From an uncultured Porphyromonas sp. (GTDB taxonomy: Bacteria; Bacteroidota; Bacteroidia; Bacteroidales; Porphyromonadaceae), in the NCBI RefSeq assembly GCF_938046015.1, contig NZ_CALIXW010000045.1:1-64000 (forward strand): 64,000 nucleotides of DNA. The letters run 5' to 3'. Both the position numbers and the translations under genes were made by a program. Shown piece by piece: positions 17,764-26,948 of the stretch. A model generated the notes under the pieces. It saw only the letters and a program-made list of their open reading frames with translations. It was not told the DNA's origin and searched no databases. Position 1 is the stretch's first letter. Each line of letters opens with the position of its first letter.

Positions 17764-17784
17764 CTATATCCTATATATATAGTA

Positions 17785-17830
17785 CCTGCTGCGCTAGGCT
17801 GCACCCGAGGGGCGGGCTAGACGCAGCAGG
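17785..17830 (-). terminator. possible terminator of topB
   Basis: CCTGCTGCG (17785-17793) pairs perfectly with CGCAGCAGG (17822-17830), with a further CTAG/CTAG pair inside. On the minus strand it follows topB and precedes the PBP1A start. It lies downstream of the -7 box at 17849-17856, so it would also be in the 5' leader of the PBP1A transcript. No clear T-tract is present. Confidence 0.4.
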
Positions 17831-17848
17831 GCTTATACTCTATGAGCG

Positions 17849-17856
17849 CAAAGATA
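17849..17856 (-). promoter_or_regulatory. -7 box, candidate PBP1A promoter
   Basis: The minus strand reads TATCTTTG, matching TAnnTTTG. Transcription would start near 17842, about 80 bases before the PBP1A ATG. No TTTG is seen at the expected -33 position. Confidence 0.5.
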
Positions 17857-17909
17857 CGCATTTGCCTACATTGCCCGAGGCCTAGGCGCTGGCCTCGGCT
17901 CGGCAGTGC

Positions 17910-20000
17910 CTAGAAGAGGGACTCGGGCACGCTGTCCGTTGCCTCACGTGCCTCCTGCTCTAGGTAGGCCTGGAGCTCCTCGGGGCTGCTCGCCTCGGGG
18001 CAGGTGGCGAAGGGGATGCGGTAGCTGCAGCCCGAGCTGTAGGCCGAGCAGCCGAAGGCGCTACGGCCACGTAGTAGCGTGCCCGCACCGCAGCGGGGGC
18101 AGTGGAGGCCTGTGTCGCGGGGATCAGCTACGGGGCTATCCGCAGCGGCGGAGGGCTGAGGCTGAGCTGCGGCCGAGGGTGCAGCGGATGGCTCGGGCTG
18201 TAGGACGGATAGGGTCAGCTGGCGGAGCATCTCCTTGAGCTCCTCGATGAAGCAGCGGGGCTCCAGCTCGCGGCGCTCGATCTGTCGGAGCTTGTACTCC
18301 CACTGCCCCGTGAGGGCGGCGCTCTTGAGGAGGTCGTAGTTGATGAGCCCTATGAGCTGCTTGCCGGTCTCGGTGGCGTGGATCTGGCTGCGCTTGACCT
18401 TCTCGATGTAGCCGCGCTTGAAGAGGGTCTCGATGATGTTGGCCCGGGTGGAGGGGCGGCCTATGCCGTTCTCCTTCATGGCCTCGCGCAGCTCCTCGTC
18501 CTCGACGAACTTGCCCGCCGTCTCCATGGCGCGCAGTAGGGTGGCCTCGGTGTAGTACTTGGGCGGCTGCGTCTGGCGCTCCTTGAGCTCGGGCTGCTGG
18601 GGGCCGCGCTCGCCCTCGACGAAGGTCGGCAGCAGCGTGGCCTCGGCCTCGCTCTCCTCCTTGCCCTCCTTGGCCTCGGCCTCCTCCGCATCGCCTGCGA
18701 AGACCGTGCGCCAGCCTGGGGAGAGAATCTCCTTGCCCGAGACCTTGAACTTGATCCGCTCTACCTGGGCCTCGACGCTGGTCGTGCTGATGAGGCAGTC
18801 GGGGTAGAAGGCCGCGATGAAGTGACGCGCCACGAGGTCGTAGACGCGCTGCTCGCGCTCCGTGAGCCCCTGGGCGCGCTGCCCTGTGGGGATGATGGCG
18901 TGGTGGTCGGTGACCTTGGCGTTGTCGAAGGTCTTCTTGCTCTTACGTATCGGCGCGCCGCTCAGCAGCGGGGCGACCAGCTGGGGATAGGGCGTCACGA
19001 GGTCGCGCAGGATGCCCGCGACCTTGGGGTAGATGTCTTCGCTGAGGTAGGTGGTGTCGACGCGCGGGTAGGTCAGCAGCTTCTTCTCATAGAGGCTCTG
19101 GGCGGTGGCCAGCGTCTCCTCGGCGCTCATGGCGAACTTGCGGTTGCAGCTCACCTGTAGGCTCGTCAGGTCGAAGAGGCGAGGCGGCAGCTCCTTCCCG
19201 TCCTTCTTCTTCACTGAGGTGATCTCCAGCTCCTTGCCCTGTATGCTCTCTAACGCAGCCTGTGCTTTGGCTCTATCGCTGTAGCGCCCCTTGTCTGCGG
19301 AGAAGAGCGTCTCGCGGTAGCGGGTCTTGAGCTCCCAGTAGGTCTCGGGGACGAAGTGCTCGATCTCCTGCTGGCGCTCGACGATGAGGGCTAGGGTGGG
19401 GGTTTGTACGCGGCCGATGGAGAGGGGCTGCTTGCGCTCGCGGCCGCCGTAGCGCAGGGTGTAGAGGCGCGTGGCGTTCATCCCCAGCAGCCAGTCGCCG
19501 ATGGCGCGCGCCAGGCCTGCCTCGTAGAGGGACTGGTAGTCCTCTGCGTCGTGCAGGCGGGCGAAGCCCTCGCGTATGGCCTCGTCCGTGAGGGAGGAGA
19601 TCCATAGACGCTTGACGGGCACGCTACAGCCTGCGCGCTGCAGTACCCAGCGCTGGATGAGCTCACCCTCTTGGCCCGCATCGCCGCAGTTGATGACCTC
19701 CGTGGCCTGGCCGACCAGGCGCTCGATGATCTCGAGCTGACGCTTGTAGTGGTCGATCTCTATGGGCTTGATGCCGAAGCGCTCGGGGATCATCGGCAGG
19801 ACGCCGAGGCTCCAGGCGCGCCAGGAGGGGTGGTAGTCGTGGGGCTCCTTGAGCGTGCAGAGGTGGCCGAAGGTCCAGGTCACTGCGTAGCCGTTGCCCT
19901 CCATGTATCCGAGGCCCTGCGTCCCCTCGCGGTGGGTCGCGCCTAGGATATTGGCGATGTCACGTGCCACACTGGGCTTCTCGGCGATGCAAAGGATCAT
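17910..20000 (-). CDS. topB: DNA topoisomerase III
   Basis: A 696-residue type IA topoisomerase. The Toprim domain opens with ILCIAEKPSVARDIANILG and carries INCGDAGQEGELIQRW, where the more common R of GREGE is Q. The active-site tyrosine lies in LTYPRVDTTYLS. GRPSTRANIIETLFKRGYI is the conserved domain-I/III motif. The C-terminus has an Ala/Pro-rich linker and one zinc-ribbon-like repeat (LHCPRCGAGTLL, then SAYSSGCSY). I start at the ATG at 20000, where the family motif begins; the 24-residue upstream extension lacks family similarity. It probably resolves replication or recombination intermediates. Confidence 0.92.
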   Translation of the reverse strand: MILCIAEKPSVARDIANILGATHREGTQGLGYMEGNGYAVTWTFGHLCTLKEPHDYHPSWRAWSLGVLPMIPERFGIKPIEIDHYKRQLEIIERLVGQATEVINCGDAGQEGELIQRWVLQRAGCSVPVKRLWISSLTDEAIREGFARLHDAEDYQSLYEAGLARAIGDWLLGMNATRLYTLRYGGRERKQPLSIGRVQTPTLALIVERQQEIEHFVPETYWELKTRYRETLFSADKGRYSDRAKAQAALESIQGKELEITSVKKKDGKELPPRLFDLTSLQVSCNRKFAMSAEETLATAQSLYEKKLLTYPRVDTTYLSEDIYPKVAGILRDLVTPYPQLVAPLLSGAPIRKSKKTFDNAKVTDHHAIIPTGQRAQGLTEREQRVYDLVARHFIAAFYPDCLISTTSVEAQVERIKFKVSGKEILSPGWRTVFAGDAEEAEAKEGKEESEAEATLLPTFVEGERGPQQPELKERQTQPPKYYTEATLLRAMETAGKFVEDEELREAMKENGIGRPSTRANIIETLFKRGYIEKVKRSQIHATETGKQLIGLINYDLLKSAALTGQWEYKLRQIERRELEPRCFIEELKEMLRQLTLSVLQPEPSAAPSAAAQPQPSAAADSPVADPRDTGLHCPRCGAGTLLRGRSAFGCSAYSSGCSYRIPFATCPEASSPEELQAYLEQEAREATDSVPESLF

Positions 20001-20139
20001 GCGTGTACGTAGTGAGGTGGCTGGGGCTCGCGGGGGAGCGAGGGCTAGGGTATAAAAGAAGAAACATCCCAAGATTACTATCGAATCTCAGAATGCCTCA
20101 TCAAACAAATACACATCAAAACTATGGAAACCTTAGTTG

Positions 20140-20212
20140 AGCGGAAGACGGGACTCGAACCCGCGACCCTAACCTTGGCAAGGTTATGCTCTACCAACTG
20201 AGCTACTTCCGC
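20140..20212 (-). tRNA. tRNA-Gly (GCC anticodon)
   Basis: A 73-base tRNA on the minus strand. The acceptor stem GCGGAAG/CTTCCGC pairs perfectly. The D-loop contains AGCTCAGTTGG, the TPsiC arm contains GGTTCGAGTCC, and the anticodon loop reads CTTGCCAAG with GCC at 20179-20177. The discriminator base is T. CCA is not encoded. The codons it reads (GGC/GGT) are frequent in this GC-rich window. Confidence 0.97.
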
Positions 20213-20260
20213 GTTATGATTTCAATTGCTCGGGGGCGGCTTCCTGCCCCGTTTGCGCTG

Positions 20261-20292
20261 CAAAGATAAGACCTTTTTTTGAATTGGCCAAA
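20261..20292 (-). promoter_or_regulatory. promoter of tRNA-Gly
   Basis: The minus strand has TTTG at 20292-20289, 20 bases, then TATCTTTG at 20268-20261. This is a near-perfect Bacteroidota promoter that would start transcription about 40 bases before the tRNA. Confidence 0.7.
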
Positions 20293-20466
20293 AAACCGTC
20301 CAAAATCTGCCTCAGATTTCCTCCCGAAGTTTGCCTGCACCCTCCTCACCGCCGCGCGTAATAGGCTAGGGCTGAGCCCACATGTCGCCCGCACCCATGC
20401 TCCTTTCTTAGGATAAGTCAAGGGCTGGGCAAACTCTCACGAGGTGCGGGATAAGGGGAGGCCGTG

Positions 20467-20576
20467 CTGAGGGACATCAGTCGGGAGGCTGAGTGCCGTC
20501 AGTGGTGCGCGTGAGGGATAGCAGTCAGCGGGCTGAGGGGTATCCCTCGCGGAGCTGAGGCAAGGGTGGTGCTTCG
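20467..20576. repeat. 22-bp repeat array D (between tRNA-Gly and ragA)
   Basis: Five units start at 20467, 20489, 20511, 20533 and 20555, all 22 bases apart. They include CTGAGGGACATCAGTCGGG and CTGAGGGGTATCCCTCG. The array lies in the 937-base gap between divergent tRNA-Gly and the SusC gene. Elsewhere in that gap I see only the tRNA promoter, the orphan hairpin at 20977-21009 and a weak promoter at 21115; no protein is supported. Confidence 0.75.
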
Positions 20577-20976
20577 CTGGGATAAGGCTATCGCCTTGCT
20601 GGGGCTTTGCCTTGAGCCTCGTCCTTGTGGGTGGCGACTTCGTGTTGCCCGCGGCGTCTTGGCTGCTGTTAGGCTGCTCTGAGGCGAGTAGGCTTGGGTA
20701 GGGCGAGCTTATTCAAGGAAAGGGGGCGGAGAAGCCGCGGGTGTGTCAAGATGCGGGGCGAAGCATACCTTAATATATAAGGAGTGCCGTGCGGGCATAG
20801 GCGGCGGACTAGCCTCACGAGCTATTCAAGCGGCTGGGGCACGGCGTAGCCCTCAGTGGGGCGCTTCCCTAGCGTGCTTGCCTCGGGACGCTTATTGCAG
20901 ATGCTGCTCCGTGCTGTGCGCCTGCTTCCCACGCGGGTGGAGGCGCGGCGGTGCCCCTTCCCTTCAGCTAAAGAAT

Positions 20977-21009
20977 AAGGCCAGCTCCTCGGGGTGAGAG
21001 GCTGGCCTT
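20977..21009 (+). terminator. orphan terminator-like hairpin
   Basis: AAGGCCAGC (20977-20985) pairs perfectly with GCTGGCCTT (21001-21009), followed by GGTTTCTTGG. No gene on the plus strand lies upstream to use it. It could end an unrecognised small RNA or act as an insulator ahead of the uptake locus. Confidence 0.45.
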
Positions 21010-21114
21010 GGTTTCTTGGGGGAGCTTGCTACAGGGCGGTGGTGAGGGCGGATCTCCTTAAAAACGTAATTAAATGCCGCCACTCGCGGGGTCCATGGTC
21101 TAGGGTAAAAATAG

Positions 21115-21122
21115 TATCTTCG
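21115..21122 (+). promoter_or_regulatory. possible -7 box upstream of the SusC gene
   Basis: TATCTTCG differs from TAnnTTTG at one position and lies 28 bases before the ATG at 21150. No TTTG is seen at -33. Confidence 0.35.
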
Positions 21123-21149
21123 CGAGTACAATCGATATCTACAGAGTAT

Positions 21150-24100
21150 ATGAAGACAAGACTCTCAGCGCTGGCCCTAGCGCTCCTCCTCAGCGGAGGC
21201 GCGGCCTCGGCGCAGAAAATCTTGGTCACAGGGCGCGTTACCAATGCTTCGAAGGCGGTGCTCCCCAAGGTCCAAGTCGTTGTGAAGGAGACCGGTCGTA
21301 GTATGGTGACCACCGAGCAGGGACTATATGTCCTCGAGCTCGAGGCAGGCCAGACCCTCCAGTTCATCCTCGATGGCAAGGTCCTCAAGACCTTAGTAGC
21401 GACCCAGCCACAGCTCGATGTGGTGCTCACGCTGCCTACCCCAGACAAGGATAAGGCCAAGAGCGATAGCACGGCCGTACATCAGGGCGAGGGCAAGGAC
21501 GAGGTCATCCTCTCGACTTCGAGCCGTGGCGCGACCTCCATCACAGGTAAGGCGCGGCCGCTGTGGGTGCTCAATGGCGTCGTCCTCGGCAGCGACTACG
21601 GCAGCCTCGAGTCCTTCTCTGGCGCTGACCCCAAACAAGTAGCTGCGGGCATCGTCCCCGGGCTGAGCGTCGACAACATCGCCTCTGTACGTATCCTCAC
21701 CACCTCCTCTGAGACCTCCAGCTACGGCCCGCGCGGGATCGCTGGGGTCGTAGAGATCACCACCAAGTCGGGTGCTGCAGGGGTCTCCTCCCTTAGCTAT
21801 CGAGGGGAGTTCATGTACCGCCCCATCCCGACCTACAACGATCTCAACGTCATGAACTCCCAGCAGCACGTGGCGCTCATCCAGGATCTGCTCGACGGTG
21901 GGATGTACCCCATACACACACTGGAGACGAACAAGGACCAGGGGCTCGTCGGGCGTATGTACCAGCTCTTCAACGAGCTCGACGCCTCGGGCAAGCCACG
22001 CCTGACGAACGATGAGGCTTCGCGTCTGGCCTACTTCCGTGCTGCCGAGCACGCCAATACCAATTGGTTCAAGGAGCTCTACCGCAATAGCATCGTCCAC
22101 AACCATACACTGAGCTTCAACGGCGGGACGAGTAAGACGAACCTCTTCGCCTCCCTCACCACACGCGTCGACCCAGGCTGGACGATCGCCAGCCGAGCTA
22201 ATACCTATTCGGGTAACATCAGTGCCGACTATAAGCTCCTGCCGACGCTCAAGCTCGGGCTCAACCTCATCGGCGAGTACACGACCTCTGAGGACCCCTT
22301 GACCTCGGCCGTCAAGTACGCCAATAGCACCAGCCGCGCACTGCTGCCCCACGAGAACTATACCAAGGACTACGTCCCCTATAACATCTTCGACGAGCTG
22401 CGCGAGAGCCGCCGCACCAAGACCCTAGGCTACCTCGGCATCCAGGGGACAGCGACCTGGGATATCCTCAAGCAGCTGCGTGCGACCTTCGTCACCGACA
22501 TCAAGTACACGAGTACCACGACCTTCAACGACAATACCGAGCACTCTGTCCTAGCGCGTAGCATGCGCGCCATGCAGACGACCAACATACGCAATAGCAA
22601 TAAGAACCTGCGTACCGACCCCAACGACCCCTATGCTCTGCCCTACTCTGTACTCCCTGAGGGCGGGATACGGGAGAGTCGCATCGTGCAGAACTATATC
22701 AATAGCTTCAAGCTCGACCTCGACTACCACCAGAGCTTCGGCCAGCACAATATCCTAGCCTCCGCGGGCGTGGAGCTGAACCAAGGCACGGTGCAGAACA
22801 ACTGGAACATCAACTACGGCGTCCTCTACGACCTCGGCTATCACTCCTACTACATCCCCGATGCCATCCAGCGCCTCTACGAGAAGGGGAAGGACTACTA
22901 CACGATACGCAACAAGGTCAATAACAACATCGGGATGCTGACGCGCGCCAGCTACTCCTTCGCTGGTCGCTACTCCGTCGATGCGCTGCTGCGCTTCGAC
23001 GCCAGCAACCGCTTCGGCCCCTCGCGCTACGTGCGCTGGCTCCCGACGTGGAATGTGGAGCTGACCTGGGGTGTCGACCGCGAGCACTTCTTCCGCCACC
23101 TCCGTCCCCTCTCCTCGCTGCGCCTCAAGACCTATGTGGGGATGGTCGCGGATAACCCTTCAGAGACCAACTCGCTCGAGGAGATCTATCCCAGCATCCC
23201 CTGGCGCCCGAGCTCCAAGGAGATCGGCCTAGCCTTCCACAACCTCGCGAACCACGACCTGACCTACGAGAAAACCCTGACCTACGGGGCACGTCTCGGC
23301 TTCGGCCTCTTCAAGGGACGGATTTCTGCCGAGATCGACGCCTACCGCCGTCGCAGCTATGACCTCGTCGGGCCCATCTATACGCAGTCGGTCGGTGGGG
23401 TAGCGCAGAAGAGTGGTAACGTAGCTGAGCTGCAGTCCTCAGGCCTACAGTTCACCCTCTCGACGGTTAATCTCAAGCTCAAGGACTTCAGCTGGACGAC
23501 GGGCTTCTCCTACCTGCATAAGACGAATAAGATCACCTCGCTGCTGAGCAACCCCACGGTGCGCACGATGATCTCGGGCTCGGGCTTCTCCTACGAGGGC
23601 TATCCCCTGTCCTCGGTCTTCTCTATTCCCTTCCTCGGGCTGACCAATGAGGGGATGCCGCGCTTCTATAATGAGCGTGGGGTGGAGACACTGGGCGACT
23701 TCAACTTCTCCAGTAGCGACATCGACTTCCTCAAGTACAGCGGGACGCTCGACCCGACGGACGTAGGGACGCTGACCAATACCTTCCGCTACAAGAACTT
23801 CTCGCTCTCGGCGAATATCAACTACCAGTTCGGCGCCGTCACCCGCCTGCGCAGCATCACCAATACCGATGACTACTCGGCCTTCCCCCGTGAGCTGACG
23901 CAGCGCTGGAAGAAGCCTGGCGACGAGGCGTATACCGACATCCCTCGTCTCCCGACTAGCTATGCCTTCGACCAGTACGGCGCGGATAACCTGATCAATG
24001 GCTACTATGCCTACAGCGCCTCCACGACGCGTATCGTCAGCACCGACTTCGTCCGCCTCAAGGAGATCTCGCTCGAGTACACCGTCTCCAAGGCGCTGCT

Positions 24101-24263
24101 GCGTCGCACCCCGCTGAAGAACCTCTCCCTCAAGCTGCAGGCGCAGAACCTCATGCTCCTCTACTCGGATGCCCGCCTACGTGGCGACGACCCCGAGTAC
24201 ATGTACAGCTCCTCGGTCACTGCCCCGCGCAAGCTGATCCTAACCCTGCGTGTCGGACTCTAA
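21150..24263 (+). CDS. SusC/RagA-family TonB-dependent outer-membrane transporter
   Basis: A 1037-residue outer-membrane protein. The signal peptide is MKTRLSALALALLLSGGAASAQ. A carboxypeptidase-regulatory-like N-terminal domain (about 25-95, ILVTGRVTNASKAVLPKVQVVV) is followed by a TonB plug with VASVRILTT-type strands (DNIASVRILTTSSETSSYGPRGIAGVVEI), then a large beta-barrel rich in aromatic and polar alternation. It ends in RKLILTLRVGL, a typical final strand. The start at 21150 is where the signal peptide begins; the in-frame extension upstream is not plausible. It pairs with the SusD-like lipoprotein 18 bases downstream. Ligand cannot be read from sequence; the protease-like partner downstream suggests peptide or metal-containing nutrients, as inference. 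Confidence 0.93.
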   Translation: MKTRLSALALALLLSGGAASAQKILVTGRVTNASKAVLPKVQVVVKETGRSMVTTEQGLYVLELEAGQTLQFILDGKVLKTLVATQPQLDVVLTLPTPDKDKAKSDSTAVHQGEGKDEVILSTSSRGATSITGKARPLWVLNGVVLGSDYGSLESFSGADPKQVAAGIVPGLSVDNIASVRILTTSSETSSYGPRGIAGVVEITTKSGAAGVSSLSYRGEFMYRPIPTYNDLNVMNSQQHVALIQDLLDGGMYPIHTLETNKDQGLVGRMYQLFNELDASGKPRLTNDEASRLAYFRAAEHANTNWFKELYRNSIVHNHTLSFNGGTSKTNLFASLTTRVDPGWTIASRANTYSGNISADYKLLPTLKLGLNLIGEYTTSEDPLTSAVKYANSTSRALLPHENYTKDYVPYNIFDELRESRRTKTLGYLGIQGTATWDILKQLRATFVTDIKYTSTTTFNDNTEHSVLARSMRAMQTTNIRNSNKNLRTDPNDPYALPYSVLPEGGIRESRIVQNYINSFKLDLDYHQSFGQHNILASAGVELNQGTVQNNWNINYGVLYDLGYHSYYIPDAIQRLYEKGKDYYTIRNKVNNNIGMLTRASYSFAGRYSVDALLRFDASNRFGPSRYVRWLPTWNVELTWGVDREHFFRHLRPLSSLRLKTYVGMVADNPSETNSLEEIYPSIPWRPSSKEIGLAFHNLANHDLTYEKTLTYGARLGFGLFKGRISAEIDAYRRRSYDLVGPIYTQSVGGVAQKSGNVAELQSSGLQFTLSTVNLKLKDFSWTTGFSYLHKTNKITSLLSNPTVRTMISGSGFSYEGYPLSSVFSIPFLGLTNEGMPRFYNERGVETLGDFNFSSSDIDFLKYSGTLDPTDVGTLTNTFRYKNFSLSANINYQFGAVTRLRSITNTDDYSAFPRELTQRWKKPGDEAYTDIPRLPTSYAFDQYGADNLINGYYAYSASTTRIVSTDFVRLKEISLEYTVSKALLRRTPLKNLSLKLQAQNLMLLYSDARLRGDDPEYMYSSSVTAPRKLILTLRVGL

Positions 24264-24281
24264 GCCCCACGAGATAGCCTT

Positions 24282-25859
24282 ATGATGAATAGGATGAATA
24301 GACTCTTCGTGCCCCTTGTGGCTCTCGTCGCTCCCCTGGTGCTGGGATCTTGCAACAAGCTCCTGGATGAGCAGCCCGACGAACGTGTGCTCCTGACCAG
24401 CCCCGACAAGATACGCCGCATCCTGGTCAATGCCTACCCACTGACCTCCTACGCCTACGCCTGCGAGATGTCTACGGACAACCTCGACGACTACGGGACG
24501 GACAACCCGCACTTCACCAAGTTCACCTACGACCTAGCCTATTGGAACGACGGCCCCGAGTACGGCAGCTCCGACGGCCTGCGTGCGCTGTGGAGCGCCC
24601 ACTACCTCTCCATACAGCACGCCAATGCTGCGCTGAAGGCCATCGACGCCTTGGGCGGCGGCAGCGACCTAGCGGCAGCCAAGGGAGAGGCCCTCGTGAT
24701 TCGCGCCTACTCGCACTTCGTCCTCGTGAACCTCTTCGGTAAGCACTACAACAGCAGTACCAGCGCCAAGGACCTAGGTGTGCCCTACATGACTGCGCCC
24801 GAGGAGACGCTCGACCCCAAGTACACGCGCAATACCGTCGCCGAGGTATATGCCGCCATCGACAAGGACCTCACCGAGGGGCTCCCGCTCATCTCGGACA
24901 GCTTCTACAGCCAGAAGATCTACCACTTCAACAAGGCTGCGGCCGAGGCCTTCGCCGCACGCTTCTACCTCTTCTACGAGAAGTGGGACAAGGCGATCGA
25001 GCATGCTACGACGGCCCTCGATGGTAAGAGCCCCCGCCGCTGGTCCGAGTTCCAGGACGCGGCCATCGTCGGCGCGAAGACCGAGGATGCCTATGCCAAG
25101 CTCTACACGAGAGAGACGGTCGCGGCGAACTTCCTCCTCTTGCCCGTGACCTCAGGGGCGGTCTCGAACTTCTCCTACGCCAATATGAAGCGCTTCTCCA
25201 TGACGCACCGCGTGGCTGAGGAGGTCTTCCTCGGGGAGAACATCTGGCGCAGCTCGACGACGGCACAGGCCGACTACTGGCAGGTGCCCTTCGTCTCGTC
25301 CTCGTACAACTACCGTGACGTCATCAACCAGTCGAAGTACCCCTACTACGCCAGCAACAAGGACAAGACGCTCTGCGTCCCCTTCACGGCCGAGGAGACC
25401 CTGCTGGTGCGCGCCGAGGCCGAGATCATCCAGAAGCAGTACGATGCCGCTGTAGCCGACCTCAACACCTGGAGCTCCGCCTACCTCAACACGACGAAGA
25501 AGACCTTCACCAAGGACGAGATCATCGCCTTCTACAAGGCGCTCGACTATAGCACAGCGACCAACCCGACGATCAAGAAGCAGCTGCACCCAGCCTTCAC
25601 CCTCGATGGGGGAGAGGATCAGCTGATGCTCCTGCAGCACCTGCTGCAGTGTCGCCGTGTGGCCACAGCCCACGAGGGACTCCGCTGGTTCGACATCCGC
25701 CGCTACGGGATCGAGGTCTTCCGCTTCGTCCATGATGCCAAGGATCGTGCCAAGTTCACCGTCGCCAAGACCCTCTCCTCCTGGGATGAGCACACGACCT
25801 TCCAGATCCCGCAGAACGTCCGTAACGCTGGCATGGAGCCTACGCCCCGCACTAAGTAA
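24282..25859 (+). CDS. SusD/RagB-family nutrient-binding lipoprotein
   Basis: A 525-residue surface lipoprotein. The lipobox is LVLGSC near residues 20-25. Early LLDEQPDERVLLTSPDKIRRILVNAY and the tetratricopeptide-type stretches RALWSAHYLSIQHANAALKAI and AAAKGEALVIRAYSHFVLVNLFGKHY are classic SusD. The C-terminus has RRVATAHEGLRWFDIRRYGIEV. It is expected to cap the SusC barrel and bind ligand at the surface. Two adjacent ATG codons (24282, 24285) and a third at 24294 could start it; I use the first. It lies in an operon of four genes on the plus strand. Confidence 0.93.
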   Translation: MMNRMNRLFVPLVALVAPLVLGSCNKLLDEQPDERVLLTSPDKIRRILVNAYPLTSYAYACEMSTDNLDDYGTDNPHFTKFTYDLAYWNDGPEYGSSDGLRALWSAHYLSIQHANAALKAIDALGGGSDLAAAKGEALVIRAYSHFVLVNLFGKHYNSSTSAKDLGVPYMTAPEETLDPKYTRNTVAEVYAAIDKDLTEGLPLISDSFYSQKIYHFNKAAAEAFAARFYLFYEKWDKAIEHATTALDGKSPRRWSEFQDAAIVGAKTEDAYAKLYTRETVAANFLLLPVTSGAVSNFSYANMKRFSMTHRVAEEVFLGENIWRSSTTAQADYWQVPFVSSSYNYRDVINQSKYPYYASNKDKTLCVPFTAEETLLVRAEAEIIQKQYDAAVADLNTWSSAYLNTTKKTFTKDEIIAFYKALDYSTATNPTIKKQLHPAFTLDGGEDQLMLLQHLLQCRRVATAHEGLRWFDIRRYGIEVFRFVHDAKDRAKFTVAKTLSSWDEHTTFQIPQNVRNAGMEPTPRTK

Positions 25860-25892
25860 ATCCCCCGCTCGCTCTACGGAGCGCACCACACT

Positions 25893-26948
25893 ATGCATAT
25901 GACTCTAAGGAACGCCTCCCTGTGGGCCCTCGGCTCGCTCCTGATGGCCCTCGGCAGCTGCCGCAAGGTGGATGCAGATATTACCTCGGGCTCCGTACTC
26001 AGCCCTGCCTCCAGCCGCACGGCTATGGATGAGTACATCGAGCGCGAGATCACCTCGCCCTACAACATACAGATCTACTATCGCTATACCGAGAGTGAGA
26101 TCGGGCGCAACTGGGTAACCTCGCCCGCCAACGAGCAGAATAGCCTCCAGTTCGTCAACGTCCTGAAGTACCTCTTCCTCGAGCCCTACACCGAGGTGAT
26201 GGGGGTGGACTTCGTGCGCCGCTTCACGCCTCAGGCCTTCGTCCTCACGGGGCTCCTGGCCTACAACCCACCGCCTAGCAACTCCAACACACGTGCCTCG
26301 ACGGTCAACGGGATCAAGATCATCTTCATGAACATCAATAGCTTCGACTTCCCCTCGCTGGGCAACTACTACCATACGATGGATAGTCTGAAGAAGGTGC
26401 TGGAGACGGACAGCTCGGTGCAGTCGGAGTACGATCAGTGGAAGAACTGGCTGGACGGGCAGAACTCGGCCTACCTCGACCGCCTCAAGGACGTCTATCT
26501 CCGCACGATGTACCACGAGGCCGCGCACACCTTCCACCAGCGTGTCGAGCCCACGACGGACTTCGACAAGATCACCTCGCTAGACTACCGACAGGCGGAC
26601 TGGATCTCGGGCTGGACGCGTGAGGGTAAGAAGTCCATCGAGTACGGCTTCATCACCAACTACGCCAGCCAGGAGCCGCACGAGGACTTCGCCGAGCTCT
26701 TCGGGAACTATGTCATCATGAGCGCAGAGGAGTGGGAGGCTAGGCTCGTCTCGGCCGACGTCATCCCTGAGGGGCGCTCCCGCTCGGGGCGCTCCATCAT
26801 CGAGCAGAAGATCCGCATCATCAAGGACTACATGCTCAATACCTGGGGCCTCGATATGGACAAGCTCCGCGCTCAGCTACAGAAGCGCTACCCTGACTTC
26901 GCGCGGCAGGACTTCACCACTATGACCTCATCCACGACACAGCAATGA
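25893..26948 (+). CDS. zinc metallohydrolase lipoprotein associated with a SusC/SusD locus
   Basis: A 351-residue lipoprotein of the group described as substrate-import-associated zinc metallohydrolase. The N-terminus is a signal peptide with a lipobox at about ALGSC. The zinc motif HEAAH lies at residues 208-212 (TMYHEAAHTFHQ), and the downstream EPHEDFAELFGNY supplies a likely third ligand and the extended helix seen in such families. Families of this kind are found beside TonB-dependent transporters, where they may process the substrate at the cell surface. It follows the SusD gene by 33 bases and overlaps the next gene by 4 (ATGA). An alternative ATG lies at 25899. Confidence 0.85.
   Translation: MHMTLRNASLWALGSLLMALGSCRKVDADITSGSVLSPASSRTAMDEYIEREITSPYNIQIYYRYTESEIGRNWVTSPANEQNSLQFVNVLKYLFLEPYTEVMGVDFVRRFTPQAFVLTGLLAYNPPPSNSNTRASTVNGIKIIFMNINSFDFPSLGNYYHTMDSLKKVLETDSSVQSEYDQWKNWLDGQNSAYLDRLKDVYLRTMYHEAAHTFHQRVEPTTDFDKITSLDYRQADWISGWTREGKKSIEYGFITNYASQEPHEDFAELFGNYVIMSAEEWEARLVSADVIPEGRSRSGRSIIEQKIRIIKDYMLNTWGLDMDKLRAQLQKRYPDFARQDFTTMTSSTTQQ

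Noticed and set aside
20743..20997. 84-codon frame upstream of the SusC gene
   Set aside because: Cys/Arg-rich translation without family resemblance, overlapping the hairpin at 20977-21009.
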